Assembly (NCBI GenBank): GCA_903865885.1
Contig: CAIPLJ010000071.1
Coordinates: forward strand, 1-33,085
Direction of reading: 5' to 3'
Source of the DNA: an uncultured Actinomycetes bacterium
GTDB taxonomy: Bacteria; Actinomycetota; Actinomycetes; Nanopelagicales; Nanopelagicaceae
Length of the DNA: 33,085 nt
In this document: positions 1-7,607 of the stretch, in pieces
How the letters are laid out: each line of letters starts with the position of its first letter
Numbering within the stretch: the first letter of the stretch is position 1
Position numbers and translations under genes: made by a program
The notes under the pieces: model-generated
The model's input: only the letters and a program-made list of their open reading frames with translations
Databases searched by the model: none
Told to the model about the DNA's origin: nothing

Positions 1-109
1 CATTGGCCTGAGTGGTTACCGGACCGATAACGCCCATCAATGTGGACACAAAAAGTCCCAGTACGCTGATTTTCAGTGATGACTGCCAAATTAACTTACG
101 TCTCTTCAT
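1..109 (-). CDS. Exported protein of unknown function, N-terminus only
   Basis: The minus strand opens with an ATG whose complement is at 107-109 and stays open to the window edge (36 codons). The peptide begins MKRRKLIWQSSLK, followed by a hydrophobic core (ISVLGLFVSTLMGVIG) and an Ala-containing end (VTTQAN). This is a typical Sec signal peptide or N-terminal anchor. A ribosome binding site (GGAGAG) lies 5 nt upstream of the ATG. The gene is divergent from the TetR regulator, which may control it. Only the signal region is visible, so the function cannot be named. Confidence 0.7.
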   Translation of the reverse strand, partial: MKRRKLIWQSSLKISVLGLFVSTLMGVIGPVTTQAN

Positions 110-253
110 TTTCTCTCCACAGGCGTGATTTAGGGGTGATATATGGATAAAAGAATACCTTTCTTTTATAGGTACACCACTCTTTTATCGGGTCGCGCCT
201 TTTTTATCGCAGGCTTCCTCCTATGGGGGCCTTCTCGGACCTAGAATCTGGGT
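110..253. promoter_or_regulatory. Divergent regulatory region with inverted repeat, likely TetR operator
   Basis: The 144-bp gap between the exported-protein gene and tetR holds a perfect inverted repeat with 9-bp arms: ATAAAAGAA at 147-155 and TTCTTTTAT at 161-169, around a 5-bp centre. A further copy of TCTTTTAT lies at 181-188 and a similar TTTTTTATCG at 200-209. TetR-family proteins usually bind such palindromes near their own gene. The repeat lies upstream of the minus-strand gene, where its promoter would be. A candidate -10 for tetR (TAGAAT, 242-247) lies 6 nt before its ATG. Operator function is inferred. Confidence 0.5.
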
Positions 254-901
254 ATGCCCGCAGGAGCCAAGAAGGCCGTTGCCCCAGATAAGGGGCGTAA
301 AGCTGCCTATGTCATGCGTAATCGCGAGGCTCTCCTGCGTTCAACCCAAGAAGTTTTAGCGGACAAGGGGCAGGCGGTCACTATTGAAGATATTGCTGAC
401 CATGCCCAAGTGGCAGTCAGCACCATCTATAAGCACTTCTCAGATAAGGAAGCCTTGATTTCGGCCACGATGTTGTGGGGATTTGCCGAGTGGATGACAC
501 AAGTTCAATCTTTGGCAGATCACTTGGATGAGCCTTTAGAGAAGCTTGTCTTGCCCATGCGTCTTTTTGTGCGAGTTAAATCAACGCACCCCTCTCATGC
601 TCGCAATATTGTCAATTTCCTTGACATCACAACCCAGTTTCTTCCAGTCCTTGAATCTGAGTTGAGCCAACATATCCAAGAGCTTACAAAGGCAAAGTTG
701 TTAACTTGTGATGACCCCGATGTCGCTGCGAGAAATCTCCAAGCAGTTCTTCTCTCAACGGTTATCAACCAAGTGACCAATCACAAAGCAAAGGTTGAAG
801 ACGCTGATGCTTCAATCAGAGTTGCACTCAAAATGGTGGGAATATCAGAGGTTAAGGCCCACAAACTTACTGAATCTAAGATTCCAGAGTTTACAGACTA
901 G
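254..901 (+). CDS. TetR/AcrR-family transcriptional regulator
   Basis: This 215-residue protein has the TetR architecture. A basic N-terminus is followed by a helix-turn-helix at about residues 43-62 (TIEDIADHAQVAVSTIYKHF, the strongly conserved part) and a variable helical ligand domain. The HTH would bind a palindromic operator; the inverted repeat at 147-169 is the obvious candidate, which suggests control of the divergent exported-protein gene and of itself. No Shine-Dalgarno precedes the ATG; TAGAAT ends 6 nt before it, so the mRNA is probably leaderless. Its 3' end overlaps arsC tail to tail by 4 nt. The effector is unknown. Confidence 0.88.
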   Translation: MPAGAKKAVAPDKGRKAAYVMRNREALLRSTQEVLADKGQAVTIEDIADHAQVAVSTIYKHFSDKEALISATMLWGFAEWMTQVQSLADHLDEPLEKLVLPMRLFVRVKSTHPSHARNIVNFLDITTQFLPVLESELSQHIQELTKAKLLTCDDPDVAARNLQAVLLSTVINQVTNHKAKVEDADASIRVALKMVGISEVKAHKLTESKIPEFTD

Positions 902-1296
902 GCAAGAAGTTCAGCAAGTAACTTCTCAACGCGGGCTTTAATATCATCGCGAATCACGCGTACTGATTCAATCCCCTGTCCTGCAGGATCATCAAGCACC
1001 CAATCTTCATAACGCTTTCCTGGGTAGAACGGGCATGCATCGCCGCATCCCATGGTCACGACTGCATCTGATGCTTGTACTGCCTCTGGTGTCAGAATCT
1101 TGGGGGTGTTATTTGCAATATCAATTCCGACTTCAGCCATCGCTTCAACTGCGACTGGATTGATGGAATCTTTAGGAGCAGAACCTGCGGAGAGGACTTC
1201 AACTCGACCTTGTCCTAGTTCGCGCATAAATCCTGCTGCCATCTGTGAACGGCCTGCATTGTGGACACAGACGAAGAGAACGCTTGGCTTACTCAT
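898..1296 (-). CDS. arsC: Arsenate reductase, LMW-phosphatase fold, mycothiol type
   Basis: The 132-residue protein has the low-molecular-weight phosphatase P-loop CVHNAGRS with nucleophile Cys10 and Arg16, and the general acid in the late DDP motif (residues 102-104). Cys84 and Cys88 lie in GCGDACP, the segment typical of the mycothiol-dependent arsenate reductases of Corynebacterium. The enzyme should reduce arsenate to arsenite in the cytoplasm, probably through a mycothiol adduct. The start is fixed by the upstream gene: the aquaporin stop TAA is followed directly by this ATG, with AGGAAA just upstream, so the two are translationally coupled. No ArsR is adjacent. A tyrosine phosphatase role is less likely given GCGDACP. 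Confidence 0.87.
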   Translation of the reverse strand: MSKPSVLFVCVHNAGRSQMAAGFMRELGQGRVEVLSAGSAPKDSINPVAVEAMAEVGIDIANNTPKILTPEAVQASDAVVTMGCGDACPFYPGKRYEDWVLDDPAGQGIESVRVIRDDIKARVEKLLAELLA

Positions 1297-1962
1297 TTAT
1301 TTTCCTGACTTTGATTTAGTTGTGATGAATGAGAATCCGAGATATCCAAGAATTGCACCCACAATTTGAGCTGCAATAAATGCTGGAACAGATGAGAGCT
1401 TGATTCCTGAGAATGAATCGGTAAGGCTTCGAGCGATTGTCACAGCAGGGTTAGCAAATGAAGTAGAGGATGTGAAGAAGTAAGCAGCGCCAATCCATGC
1501 AGCAACAAGGCGTGGAATCTTCTTATCGATTCCTTGTTTAACGGCAAGGAAGATAATGAAAATAAGGCCAGCGGAGGCAATTACTTCTCCCAGTAGAAGG
1601 TGTCCGCCACTTCGAAGATGTTGAGAAGGTTCGATCGCCGGATGTTGAAACATGAGGTTTGCTAATACTGCGCCTAATGATCCGCCAAGAATTTGTGCGA
1701 TGACAAATGAGATTGCATGTGACAGAGATAAATCTTTGCGGAAGAAAGCGATCCCGCTGACAAGAGGATTAAAGTGCGCTCCGCTAATGGGGGCAAAGAG
1801 AGTAATGAGAGTGTAGAGAACAAAAACTGTAGCAATGGTGTTGATCAGAAGTTCAACGCCAATATCGGTGCTGAGGTTGGCTGCCATGATGCCTGAACCA
1901 ACGACTGTAGCGACAAGGGTTGCCGTGCCGACAAACTCTGCAAAGAGGCGCTTACGAATCAT
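1297..1962 (-). CDS. MIP-family aquaporin, probably an arsenite/metalloid channel
   Basis: From the ATG at 1962 (GGAG ribosome binding site 6 nt upstream) the product is 221 residues with six predicted membrane helices. The two MIP half-helix motifs are visible: HFNPL at residues 63-67, where the usual NPA is NPL, and NPA at 171-173 followed by Arg178 of the selectivity filter. The family passes water, glycerol or neutral metalloid hydroxides. Direct coupling to arsC matches the known aquaporin-arsenate reductase pairing (AqpS in Sinorhizobium), in which the channel lets arsenite leave. A longer start at 2004 would run into the divergent crtA-like gene and is rejected. The substrate is inferred from context. 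Confidence 0.85.
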   Translation of the reverse strand: MIRKRLFAEFVGTATLVATVVGSGIMAANLSTDIGVELLINTIATVFVLYTLITLFAPISGAHFNPLVSGIAFFRKDLSLSHAISFVIAQILGGSLGAVLANLMFQHPAIEPSQHLRSGGHLLLGEVIASAGLIFIIFLAVKQGIDKKIPRLVAAWIGAAYFFTSSTSFANPAVTIARSLTDSFSGIKLSSVPAFIAAQIVGAILGYLGFSFITTKSKSGK

Positions 1963-1993
1963 CACTTGCTCCAAATCATGAGAAACTGTGCTT

Positions 1994-2680
1994 ATGCAAC
2001 GCACGGTCGCCTACTTCTTCAGTATACCTCGCAAGAGTATTCCATTTGCCTTCGCCAGCATGGCAATTGACCGCCTTCGCACTCGCTTGTTTACTGGAAT
2101 TTCATTTTCAAAGTTGCTTGGAACTGGAACTGGCAAGACTTTTACGCCCAGTGATGCAGACCTGACTCGATGGGGCATGGTTGTGGTGGTTGATGAGAAT
2201 CAAATTGCTGCGTTCGACCAATCGCCGATTGTGAAAAACTGGCGCAAGAGATCGACTTCAGAGTTTTGTGCAGTGTTGGCTCCACTCTCATCGCATGGTT
2301 TATGGGCAAAGAAGAATCCATTTGATTTCACTTCTCCACTTTCACATCCAGATGCACAGATTGCTGCAATTACTCGTGCGCGCATCAAGTGGAATAAGAA
2401 CTTCACTTTTTGGGGCGCAGTCCCACCTGTTGTCACCGATCTTCACAATTCACCAGGTCTGATTGCGGCAATAGGAATTGGTGAAGCGCCTATCGGTTTG
2501 CAAGGAACTTTCTCTCTGTGGCAATCAGCATCTGCGTTGCGAGACTTTGCTTATAAAGGAAAGGCCCACCAAGTAGCGATTGCACAGACTGAATCCATTG
2601 GTTGGTATAGCGAAGAACTCTTTGCACGCTTTGAAGTCCTTGAACTTCGCGGGCAAATTACTGCCACAGCAGGCAAGTAA
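1994..2680 (+). CDS. crtA: CrtA-like carotenoid monooxygenase (spheroidene monooxygenase family)
   Basis: The 228-residue protein matches the CrtA family pattern: an N-terminal VAYFFSIPRKSIPFAFASMA segment, the KLLGTGTG motif at residues 40-47, then FWGAVPP, IGIGEAPIGLQGTFSLW and EELFARFEVLEL near the C-terminus. CrtA of purple bacteria is a haem-type oxygenase that puts a keto group at C-2 of acyclic carotenoids. The gene opens a rightward run with cruF, a glycosyltransferase and a CrtD-like desaturase, which fits a late tailoring step. ATG at 1994 is preferred; GTG at 1988 is possible. There is no Shine-Dalgarno; a weak -10 (GAAACT, 1982-1987) would allow a leaderless transcript. The actual substrate is unknown. 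Confidence 0.78.
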   Translation: MQRTVAYFFSIPRKSIPFAFASMAIDRLRTRLFTGISFSKLLGTGTGKTFTPSDADLTRWGMVVVVDENQIAAFDQSPIVKNWRKRSTSEFCAVLAPLSSHGLWAKKNPFDFTSPLSHPDAQIAAITRARIKWNKNFTFWGAVPPVVTDLHNSPGLIAAIGIGEAPIGLQGTFSLWQSASALRDFAYKGKAHQVAIAQTESIGWYSEELFARFEVLELRGQITATAGK

Positions 2681-2694
2681 GGCAGACTTAGGCC

Positions 2695-3504
2695 ATGTCG
2701 ATTCGCCACTACAACCCGCGTCGTGGGCGCCGTGGCGGAATATCTCCGAAAGCTCGCAACTTCTTATTTCTCCTGGTGGGGCTAACAATTCTGTTGCAGA
2801 TTTCTTATCCACTTATTCACGGCACTGCACTTCGCATCGTGACTATCGCAACCGTGTACATCGCTGCACTTGCAATGGTGATGCATGGACATCTCGCGTA
2901 TGGTGCAAAATATTCAACCCGCTATCTCCCGATTACTGCGCTCTTTGGTCTTGGAGTAGAGGTACTTGGCGTACATACCGGTTGGCCATTTGGTATCTAT
3001 CAATATGACTCATCGCTAGGCCAAGCAATATTTGGTGTACCACTTGTCGTTCCATTTGCATGGGTGATGATGGTGCATCCAGCACTCATCGCAGCTCGTC
3101 GTATCGCAGGAAATTGGGTCTTTCTCTATGGCGGCGCAGTGCTTGCGGCATGGGATTTATTCCTAGATCCACAAATGGTTGCAGCAGGTAGATGGAAATG
3201 GGAGGTAACTGGTTCTCACGTTCCATTTACTCCAGATATTCCACTCTCTAATGCATTTGGTTGGATGCTCGCAGGATTAGTCATAGTCGGCCTGTTGCAC
3301 CTTGTTCTTCCACGTGAGCGACGCAAGGCAGGAGCATCACTTGCTGCAGTCGATGCGCTCTTGCTCTGGACTCTCTTTGCAGGATTTGTTGGCAATTTAT
3401 TTTTCTTTGACCGACCAGGGCTTGCACTCTTAGGAACTGCGATTTTGGGAGCTCTCTTGATTCCTTACTTCTTCTCCAGCTGGCTCAGCGGCAAGAATCA
3501 ATAA
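2695..3504 (+). CDS. cruF: CruF-type carotenoid 1,2-hydratase, integral membrane
   Basis: The 269-residue protein is almost wholly hydrophobic, with about seven membrane segments after a basic RRGRRGG N-terminus. It carries family features such as HTGWPFGIYQY, PFAWVMMVHP, AAWDLFLDPQMVAAGRWKW and PLSNAFGW. The CruF / bisanhydrobacterioruberin hydratase family adds water across the terminal 1,2 double bond of an acyclic carotenoid end, giving a C-1 tertiary hydroxyl. It starts 14 nt after crtA and is followed 3 nt later by a glycosyltransferase gene, the same pairing as cruF-cruG of cyanobacteria. In this cluster it would play the part of CrtC in the spirilloxanthin pathway. Confidence 0.87.
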   Translation: MSIRHYNPRRGRRGGISPKARNFLFLLVGLTILLQISYPLIHGTALRIVTIATVYIAALAMVMHGHLAYGAKYSTRYLPITALFGLGVEVLGVHTGWPFGIYQYDSSLGQAIFGVPLVVPFAWVMMVHPALIAARRIAGNWVFLYGGAVLAAWDLFLDPQMVAAGRWKWEVTGSHVPFTPDIPLSNAFGWMLAGLVIVGLLHLVLPRERRKAGASLAAVDALLLWTLFAGFVGNLFFFDRPGLALLGTAILGALLIPYFFSSWLSGKNQ

Positions 3505-3507
3505 TCA

Positions 3508-4581
3508 ATGTTCCAAATTCTCCTGGTACTAAACTTTCTCATCTTTGCAATCTCAGTCATTAATTTTGCAACAATTCGCATGCCTAAGAACGATGAAATT
3601 GTGAGTGGATCTGTCACAGTCATAGTCCCGATGCGCAATGAAGCAGATAATGTCCACGAATGCGTCTCAGCACTTGCAGCTCAGCGCGGAGTCGATAACC
3701 TCAAGGTCATATTGGTCAATGATGCATCGACAGATAAGACGTTAGAGTTTATGCGCGCTGCAACAACTGGCGACAACCGTTTTTCCATTATCGACTCCCC
3801 CGCCCTTCGCCAAGGTTGGCTCGGGAAGGTATCGGCGTTGCAGCATGGATATGACGCGGCTGATTCGGAGTACATCATCACTCTCGATGCCGATGTGCGT
3901 TTAGCTCCAAGCGCACTAGTGCGCGCAGTCAACCAACTAAAGGATCTTCACCTCGATTTCATCTCGCCATATCCACGGCAGGTTGCGCTGACCTTCAGCG
4001 AAAAACTCATTCAGCCACTGTTGCATTGGTCATGGATGAGCACTGTGGTTCTGCGATTAGCAGAGAAATTTCCACGTCGATCAACGGCAGTTGCAAATGG
4101 TCAATTCTTTGTAGTTCGTAAATCCTCACTAGATGCTGCTGTGGGTTTTACTTCAGTGAAGAACCAAATATTGGACGATATCGAACTTGCGCGTTCGCTT
4201 ATTGCTGCGGGATGTAAGGGAGTCGTTACTGAAGGATCAGAGATTGCAAGTACTCGTATGTATGCATCTTTCGATGAAATCCGACAGGGTTATGGAAAAT
4301 CTTTGTGGAAAGCATTTGGAAATCCCATTGGAGCTCTGATTGCAACTCTCTTTATTTTCGCCACAGGAATTCTTCCCGTCCTACTCTTTTTCAGCGGATA
4401 TTCCTTTGGACTTATCCTCTATTTCTATATCGTTCTCACCCGAGCAATGAGCGCTATCCGTTCACACGGTAATCCCCTGCATGCATTTCTCCATCCACTC
4501 TCTAGCGCGCTCCTGATTTATCTCATCATCTATTCATGGGCAAAGCGCGGAAGTATTCAGTGGAAGGGTCGCACGGTATGA
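3508..4581 (+). CDS. Family 2 glycosyltransferase, carotenoid glycosylation (CruG/CrtQ-like)
   Basis: The 357-residue protein has an N-terminal membrane helix (residues 1-22), a GT-A catalytic domain and two or three C-terminal membrane helices (about 275-350). Family 2 signatures are VIVPMRNEADN (38-48), VNDAS (70-74), the DAD metal-binding triad (127-129), an LDDIELA acceptor motif and an RQGYGKSLW motif in place of QxxRW. Position after cruF suggests that it transfers a sugar to the C-1 hydroxyl made by that hydratase, at the inner membrane face. Its stop overlaps the next start (ATGA). Assignment to CruG rather than CrtQ cannot be settled by reading, and the sugar is unknown. Confidence 0.82.
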   Translation: MFQILLVLNFLIFAISVINFATIRMPKNDEIVSGSVTVIVPMRNEADNVHECVSALAAQRGVDNLKVILVNDASTDKTLEFMRAATTGDNRFSIIDSPALRQGWLGKVSALQHGYDAADSEYIITLDADVRLAPSALVRAVNQLKDLHLDFISPYPRQVALTFSEKLIQPLLHWSWMSTVVLRLAEKFPRRSTAVANGQFFVVRKSSLDAAVGFTSVKNQILDDIELARSLIAAGCKGVVTEGSEIASTRMYASFDEIRQGYGKSLWKAFGNPIGALIATLFIFATGILPVLLFFSGYSFGLILYFYIVLTRAMSAIRSHGNPLHAFLHPLSSALLIYLIIYSWAKRGSIQWKGRTV

Positions 4582-6086
4582 CCGGCCACGTAGGTAAAGT
4601 AAAAAATCCAGAACGCATTGCAATTGTCGGTGCAGGAATCGGTGGATTGTGTACTGCAGCGCGCTTGGCCAAAGCTGGCCACAACGTCACAATCTTTGAA
4701 GCATCGCATCGCACCGGTGGAAAATGTCGCACCGAATGGATTGGTCGCTACGCATTTGATACTGGTCCGTCGCTACTCACTCTTCCCGCTGTCTATCGTG
4801 ATTTCTTTCAGCGCACGGGCGATGTCATGGGTCGCGTACTTGAATTACAGGAAGTAAACCCATCATTTGATTATCGATTCCACGATGGAAAATCCGTCAA
4901 GTTTGCAAACTTATCTCGCAAGAAGACGCTTGCATCTATCGAGGAATCACTGGGTGCAGAGGCTGCAGCCGAATGGGATCAAGCCCTATTGCAGGCAGAG
5001 GCTATGTGGGATGTATCCCGCGAACCATTTATTGAATCTGAATTGAAATCACCGGCATCCCTACTCAAACGTCCGCGTTTGCTCAAAGATCTCAAGACCA
5101 TTTCACCGTGGAAATCTCTTCGTGGGTTAAATATCAAGAATCCGTACCTTGCAAAAATCATGGATCGTTATGCAACCTATAGCGGTTCGGACCCGCGCTT
5201 TGCTCCAGCGGTTCTTTCCACTATCGCCTTTGTTGAAGAGGCATTCGGTGCTTGGCATATCCAGGGTGGAATCGGCACTCTCTCAGAGAAAATTACAGAG
5301 CGATGCGAGAAGTTGGGCGTGGATATTCGCCTTAACTCTTATGTCCAAGAGATCACACTCACTGGTGGCAAGGTCTCAGGCATTATGGTCAACGGACACC
5401 GAGAAAGTTTTGATCGGGTCGTTGCCAATGCTGATGCGCAATTTGTCTATGAGAAGTTACTGGCTCCTACAAACAAGGTAGTCAAGATCCGCAAGCAACT
5501 CTCAAAGCAAGAGCCATCACTTGCTGGTTTCTCACTCCTTCTTGGCCTCAAACCATCGCATGCCGAAGCGCTTGAACATCACACTATTTTATTCCCCGAA
5601 AATTATGACCTCGAATTTGAATCTATATTTACAACCAAGACACCTGTCGAAAAACCCACCATCTATATATGCGCACCGCGCGATCCGCTGATGGTCAAAG
5701 ATAAGGGCCACGAAGCCTGGTTCGTCTTGGTCAATGCGCCTCGCCACAGTTCAACCGGTGATAGTTTCGATTGGAGCGATGAGAACTTCAATCGACAGTA
5801 CGCAAATTCCATCATTGATCAGATTGAAGCTGCTGGAATTCCAATTCGCGAAAGACTTGAAGTACTTGAAATTCGCACTCCTCTAGATTTACAAACAAGC
5901 GTCAACGCACCTGGTGGTTCGATTTATGGAACATCGAGTAATGGAGCGCGCTCTGCCTTCGCTCGCGCCAAGAATCGCTCGCCAATTAAAGGTCTGTACT
6001 TAGTGGGTGGATCTGCTCATCCTGGTGGAGGGTTGCCTCTTGTGGGATTAAGCGCCGAAATGGTTGCGCTAGCTATCCTCGACTAG
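4578..6086 (+). CDS. CrtI-family FAD carotenoid desaturase, probably CrtD-like
   Basis: From ATG 4578 (overlapping the glycosyltransferase stop as ATGA; GGAAGGG 10 nt upstream) the product has 502 residues. The N-terminal dinucleotide-binding motif is IVGAGIGG (residues 16-23), followed by FEASHRTGGKCRTE and the FDTGPSLLTLP segment. GGIGTLSEKI and a C-terminal HPGGGLPLVGLSAEM complete the CrtI-type fold. A canonical phytoene desaturase is present in the crtEIB operon, so this second copy beside cruF is best read as a 3,4-desaturase acting on the hydroxylated end (CrtD role). It could instead be a ketolase or a second desaturase. Its end overlaps the opposing phosphatidyltransferase gene by 14 nt. 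Confidence 0.8.
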   Translation: MTGHVGKVKNPERIAIVGAGIGGLCTAARLAKAGHNVTIFEASHRTGGKCRTEWIGRYAFDTGPSLLTLPAVYRDFFQRTGDVMGRVLELQEVNPSFDYRFHDGKSVKFANLSRKKTLASIEESLGAEAAAEWDQALLQAEAMWDVSREPFIESELKSPASLLKRPRLLKDLKTISPWKSLRGLNIKNPYLAKIMDRYATYSGSDPRFAPAVLSTIAFVEEAFGAWHIQGGIGTLSEKITERCEKLGVDIRLNSYVQEITLTGGKVSGIMVNGHRESFDRVVANADAQFVYEKLLAPTNKVVKIRKQLSKQEPSLAGFSLLLGLKPSHAEALEHHTILFPENYDLEFESIFTTKTPVEKPTIYICAPRDPLMVKDKGHEAWFVLVNAPRHSSTGDSFDWSDENFNRQYANSIIDQIEAAGIPIRERLEVLEIRTPLDLQTSVNAPGGSIYGTSSNGARSAFARAKNRSPIKGLYLVGGSAHPGGGLPLVGLSAEMVALAILD

Positions 6087-6714
6087 TCAATACTTTCTTA
6101 GCCGCTCGCATTACCTGCACAAAACTAAATAAAAGAAGTCCAAGGAATGCATATGACATCTGCAAAGTGCCTGGAATATCGAAGATATAAAAGAGAAGTG
6201 CAAAGGCCATAAAAATTGCACGTACGGGTCTTTCAGTTGGAGTTACAACACCAACTTCTGAATGCCCAAGAGATGCAAGGCGTGCGCGTGCATACTCTTG
6301 CGTTGATGCAACGGTCCACATTGTGATGACCAACCACGCAGGAATTCCTAGTCGCCAACCCATATAAAGCCAGAAAGCTTCAGAAATACGATCGGCAACA
6401 GAATCAAGAACAGATCCCCATTTGCTTTCGCTTCCACGCACAATCGCAACGCTTCCATCGATGCCATCGAAGAAGAGAGATATCGCTAGCAAGAGAAGTG
6501 AAATGGCTGCATAGGTAGAAAGTCCCATTGCGATTGCAGTACCAAGGCCCAAGAAAGTCAGAAAGTTTGGGGAAATGCGAAGAGCTGCGCATACGCGTCC
6601 CGCTTGATAGGAGAAACGTAACCAGGCACCGACGACGCCTTCGACATCTGCGCCGCCGTGCAACTGACTCCAGCGCTCTTTAAATTGCCGTTCAGACATT
6701 GGAATGGCTGTCAT
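6073..6714 (-). CDS. CDP-alcohol phosphatidyltransferase family membrane protein
   Basis: The 213-residue protein has about six membrane helices. It shows the family motif D83-x2-D86-G87-x2-A90 ... G100-x3-D104-x3-D108, whose four aspartates bind two metal ions. The Arg normally following A90 is Ile91. The family transfers a phosphatidyl group from CDP-diacylglycerol to an alcohol, making phospholipid head groups such as phosphatidylglycerol phosphate or phosphatidylinositol phosphate. The acceptor cannot be told from sequence. The start overlaps the metF stop (ATGA), so it is coupled to metF although the functions differ. No nearby lipid gene indicates the product. Confidence 0.83.
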   Translation of the reverse strand: MTAIPMSERQFKERWSQLHGGADVEGVVGAWLRFSYQAGRVCAALRISPNFLTFLGLGTAIAMGLSTYAAISLLLLAISLFFDGIDGSVAIVRGSESKWGSVLDSVADRISEAFWLYMGWRLGIPAWLVITMWTVASTQEYARARLASLGHSEVGVVTPTERPVRAIFMAFALLFYIFDIPGTLQMSYAFLGLLLFSFVQVMRAAKKVLTSRG

Positions 6715-7580
6715 CGCTCATCCTTGAGCTGAGAATAGATTTCGCGAGTAGCAGTTGATGTATTCATTGTGTAGAAATGAAGGCCAGGAGCCCCTTCTTC
6801 AAGTAAGTCTTGGCAGAGCTTGGTTGCAATTTCAACACCGAGCTTACGAACATCCTCAGGCTTATCTTCAATCTTTGCAAAGGCGCTAGAGATATCAGAG
6901 GGAATAGCCACGCCACTTAACTCAGCCATTCGATTGAGTTGCTTCACATTTGTAATGGGAAGAATGCCCGGAATGATCGGAAGTGTGGATCCTTTAGCAG
7001 CTAACTTATCGACTAGTGATTTCCACTTATCTGCTTCAAAGAAGAATTGAGTTGTTGCAAAAGTTGCACCACGCTTTTCCTTTTCCAGCAATACATCTAC
7101 ATCTTTATTGAAATCTCCTTGTGATGCGGGATGTCCATCTGGAAATGCTGCAACGCCAATAGTGAATCCCCCAAATTCAGCAGCGAGTGTTACTAATTCA
7201 TCTGCGTGATTGAGGCCACCGTCAGTTGTGCTCCATGGCGCCTGTGGTCCGCCAGTAGGGTCTCCGCGAAGTGCCAAAATACTTTTGATGCCTGCATCGC
7301 GATATTTTCCGAGAATGTCGAGTAACTCTGCACGAGTAGAACCAACGCAGGTTAAATGGGCAACGGTAGGAATATGTGTGCGAGCAGTAATTTCTGAGGT
7401 AATACGAATAGTGCGATCGCGCGTTGATCCACCTGCGCCATAGGTCACAGAGATGAAATCAGGGGCGATAGATTCAAGCTGTGACATTGCAGCCCAGAGT
7501 CGTTCTTCACCTTCAATATCTTTAGGTGGGAAGAATTCAAAGGAGTAGGTCAAGCCACTCTTCACGCTGCGCATCTCCAC
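6711..7580 (-). CDS. metF: 5,10-methylenetetrahydrofolate reductase
   Basis: The protein carries MTHFR signatures: FEFFPPKD near the N-terminus, SVTYGAGGSTRDRT, HLTCVGSTR, LALRGDP, GVAAFPDGHP, and FATTQFFFEADKW. The enzyme is an FAD TIM barrel that reduces methylene-THF to methyl-THF for methionine synthesis. I chose the GTG at 7580 because TATCCT (7592-7587 on the minus strand) ends 6 nt before it; the product is then 289 residues, close to the family norm. Upstream starts (ATG 7619, or 7664) are possible but would overlap the crtE promoter and start. The gene is divergent from crtE and coupled downstream to the phosphatidyltransferase. Confidence 0.92.
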   Translation of the reverse strand: MEMRSVKSGLTYSFEFFPPKDIEGEERLWAAMSQLESIAPDFISVTYGAGGSTRDRTIRITSEITARTHIPTVAHLTCVGSTRAELLDILGKYRDAGIKSILALRGDPTGGPQAPWSTTDGGLNHADELVTLAAEFGGFTIGVAAFPDGHPASQGDFNKDVDVLLEKEKRGATFATTQFFFEADKWKSLVDKLAAKGSTLPIIPGILPITNVKQLNRMAELSGVAIPSDISSAFAKIEDKPEDVRKLGVEIATKLCQDLLEEGAPGLHFYTMNTSTATREIYSQLKDER

Positions 7581-7607
7581 GGCGTCAGGATATCGTTGCG
7601 CCGTGGA
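7576..7607. promoter_or_regulatory. Overlapping divergent metF/crtE promoters inside a 9-bp inverted repeat
   Basis: TCCACGGCG (7576-7584) and CGCCGTGGA (7599-7607) form a perfect inverted repeat with a 14-bp centre. The centre contains two overlapping -10-like hexamers: TATCGT on the plus strand (7591-7596) and TATCCT on the minus strand (7592-7587). Each ends exactly 6 nt before a GTG codon that lies in the repeat arm (7603 for crtE, 7580 for metF). If both are used, both mRNAs are leaderless, and polymerase cannot occupy both sites at once. The arms could also be a binding site for a dimeric regulator. None of this is tested. Confidence 0.55.

Noticed and set aside
2200..2436. Minus-strand open frame opposite the crtA-like gene
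   Set aside because: The plus-strand frame has clear CrtA-family motifs; the antisense frame shows no motif and no start signals.
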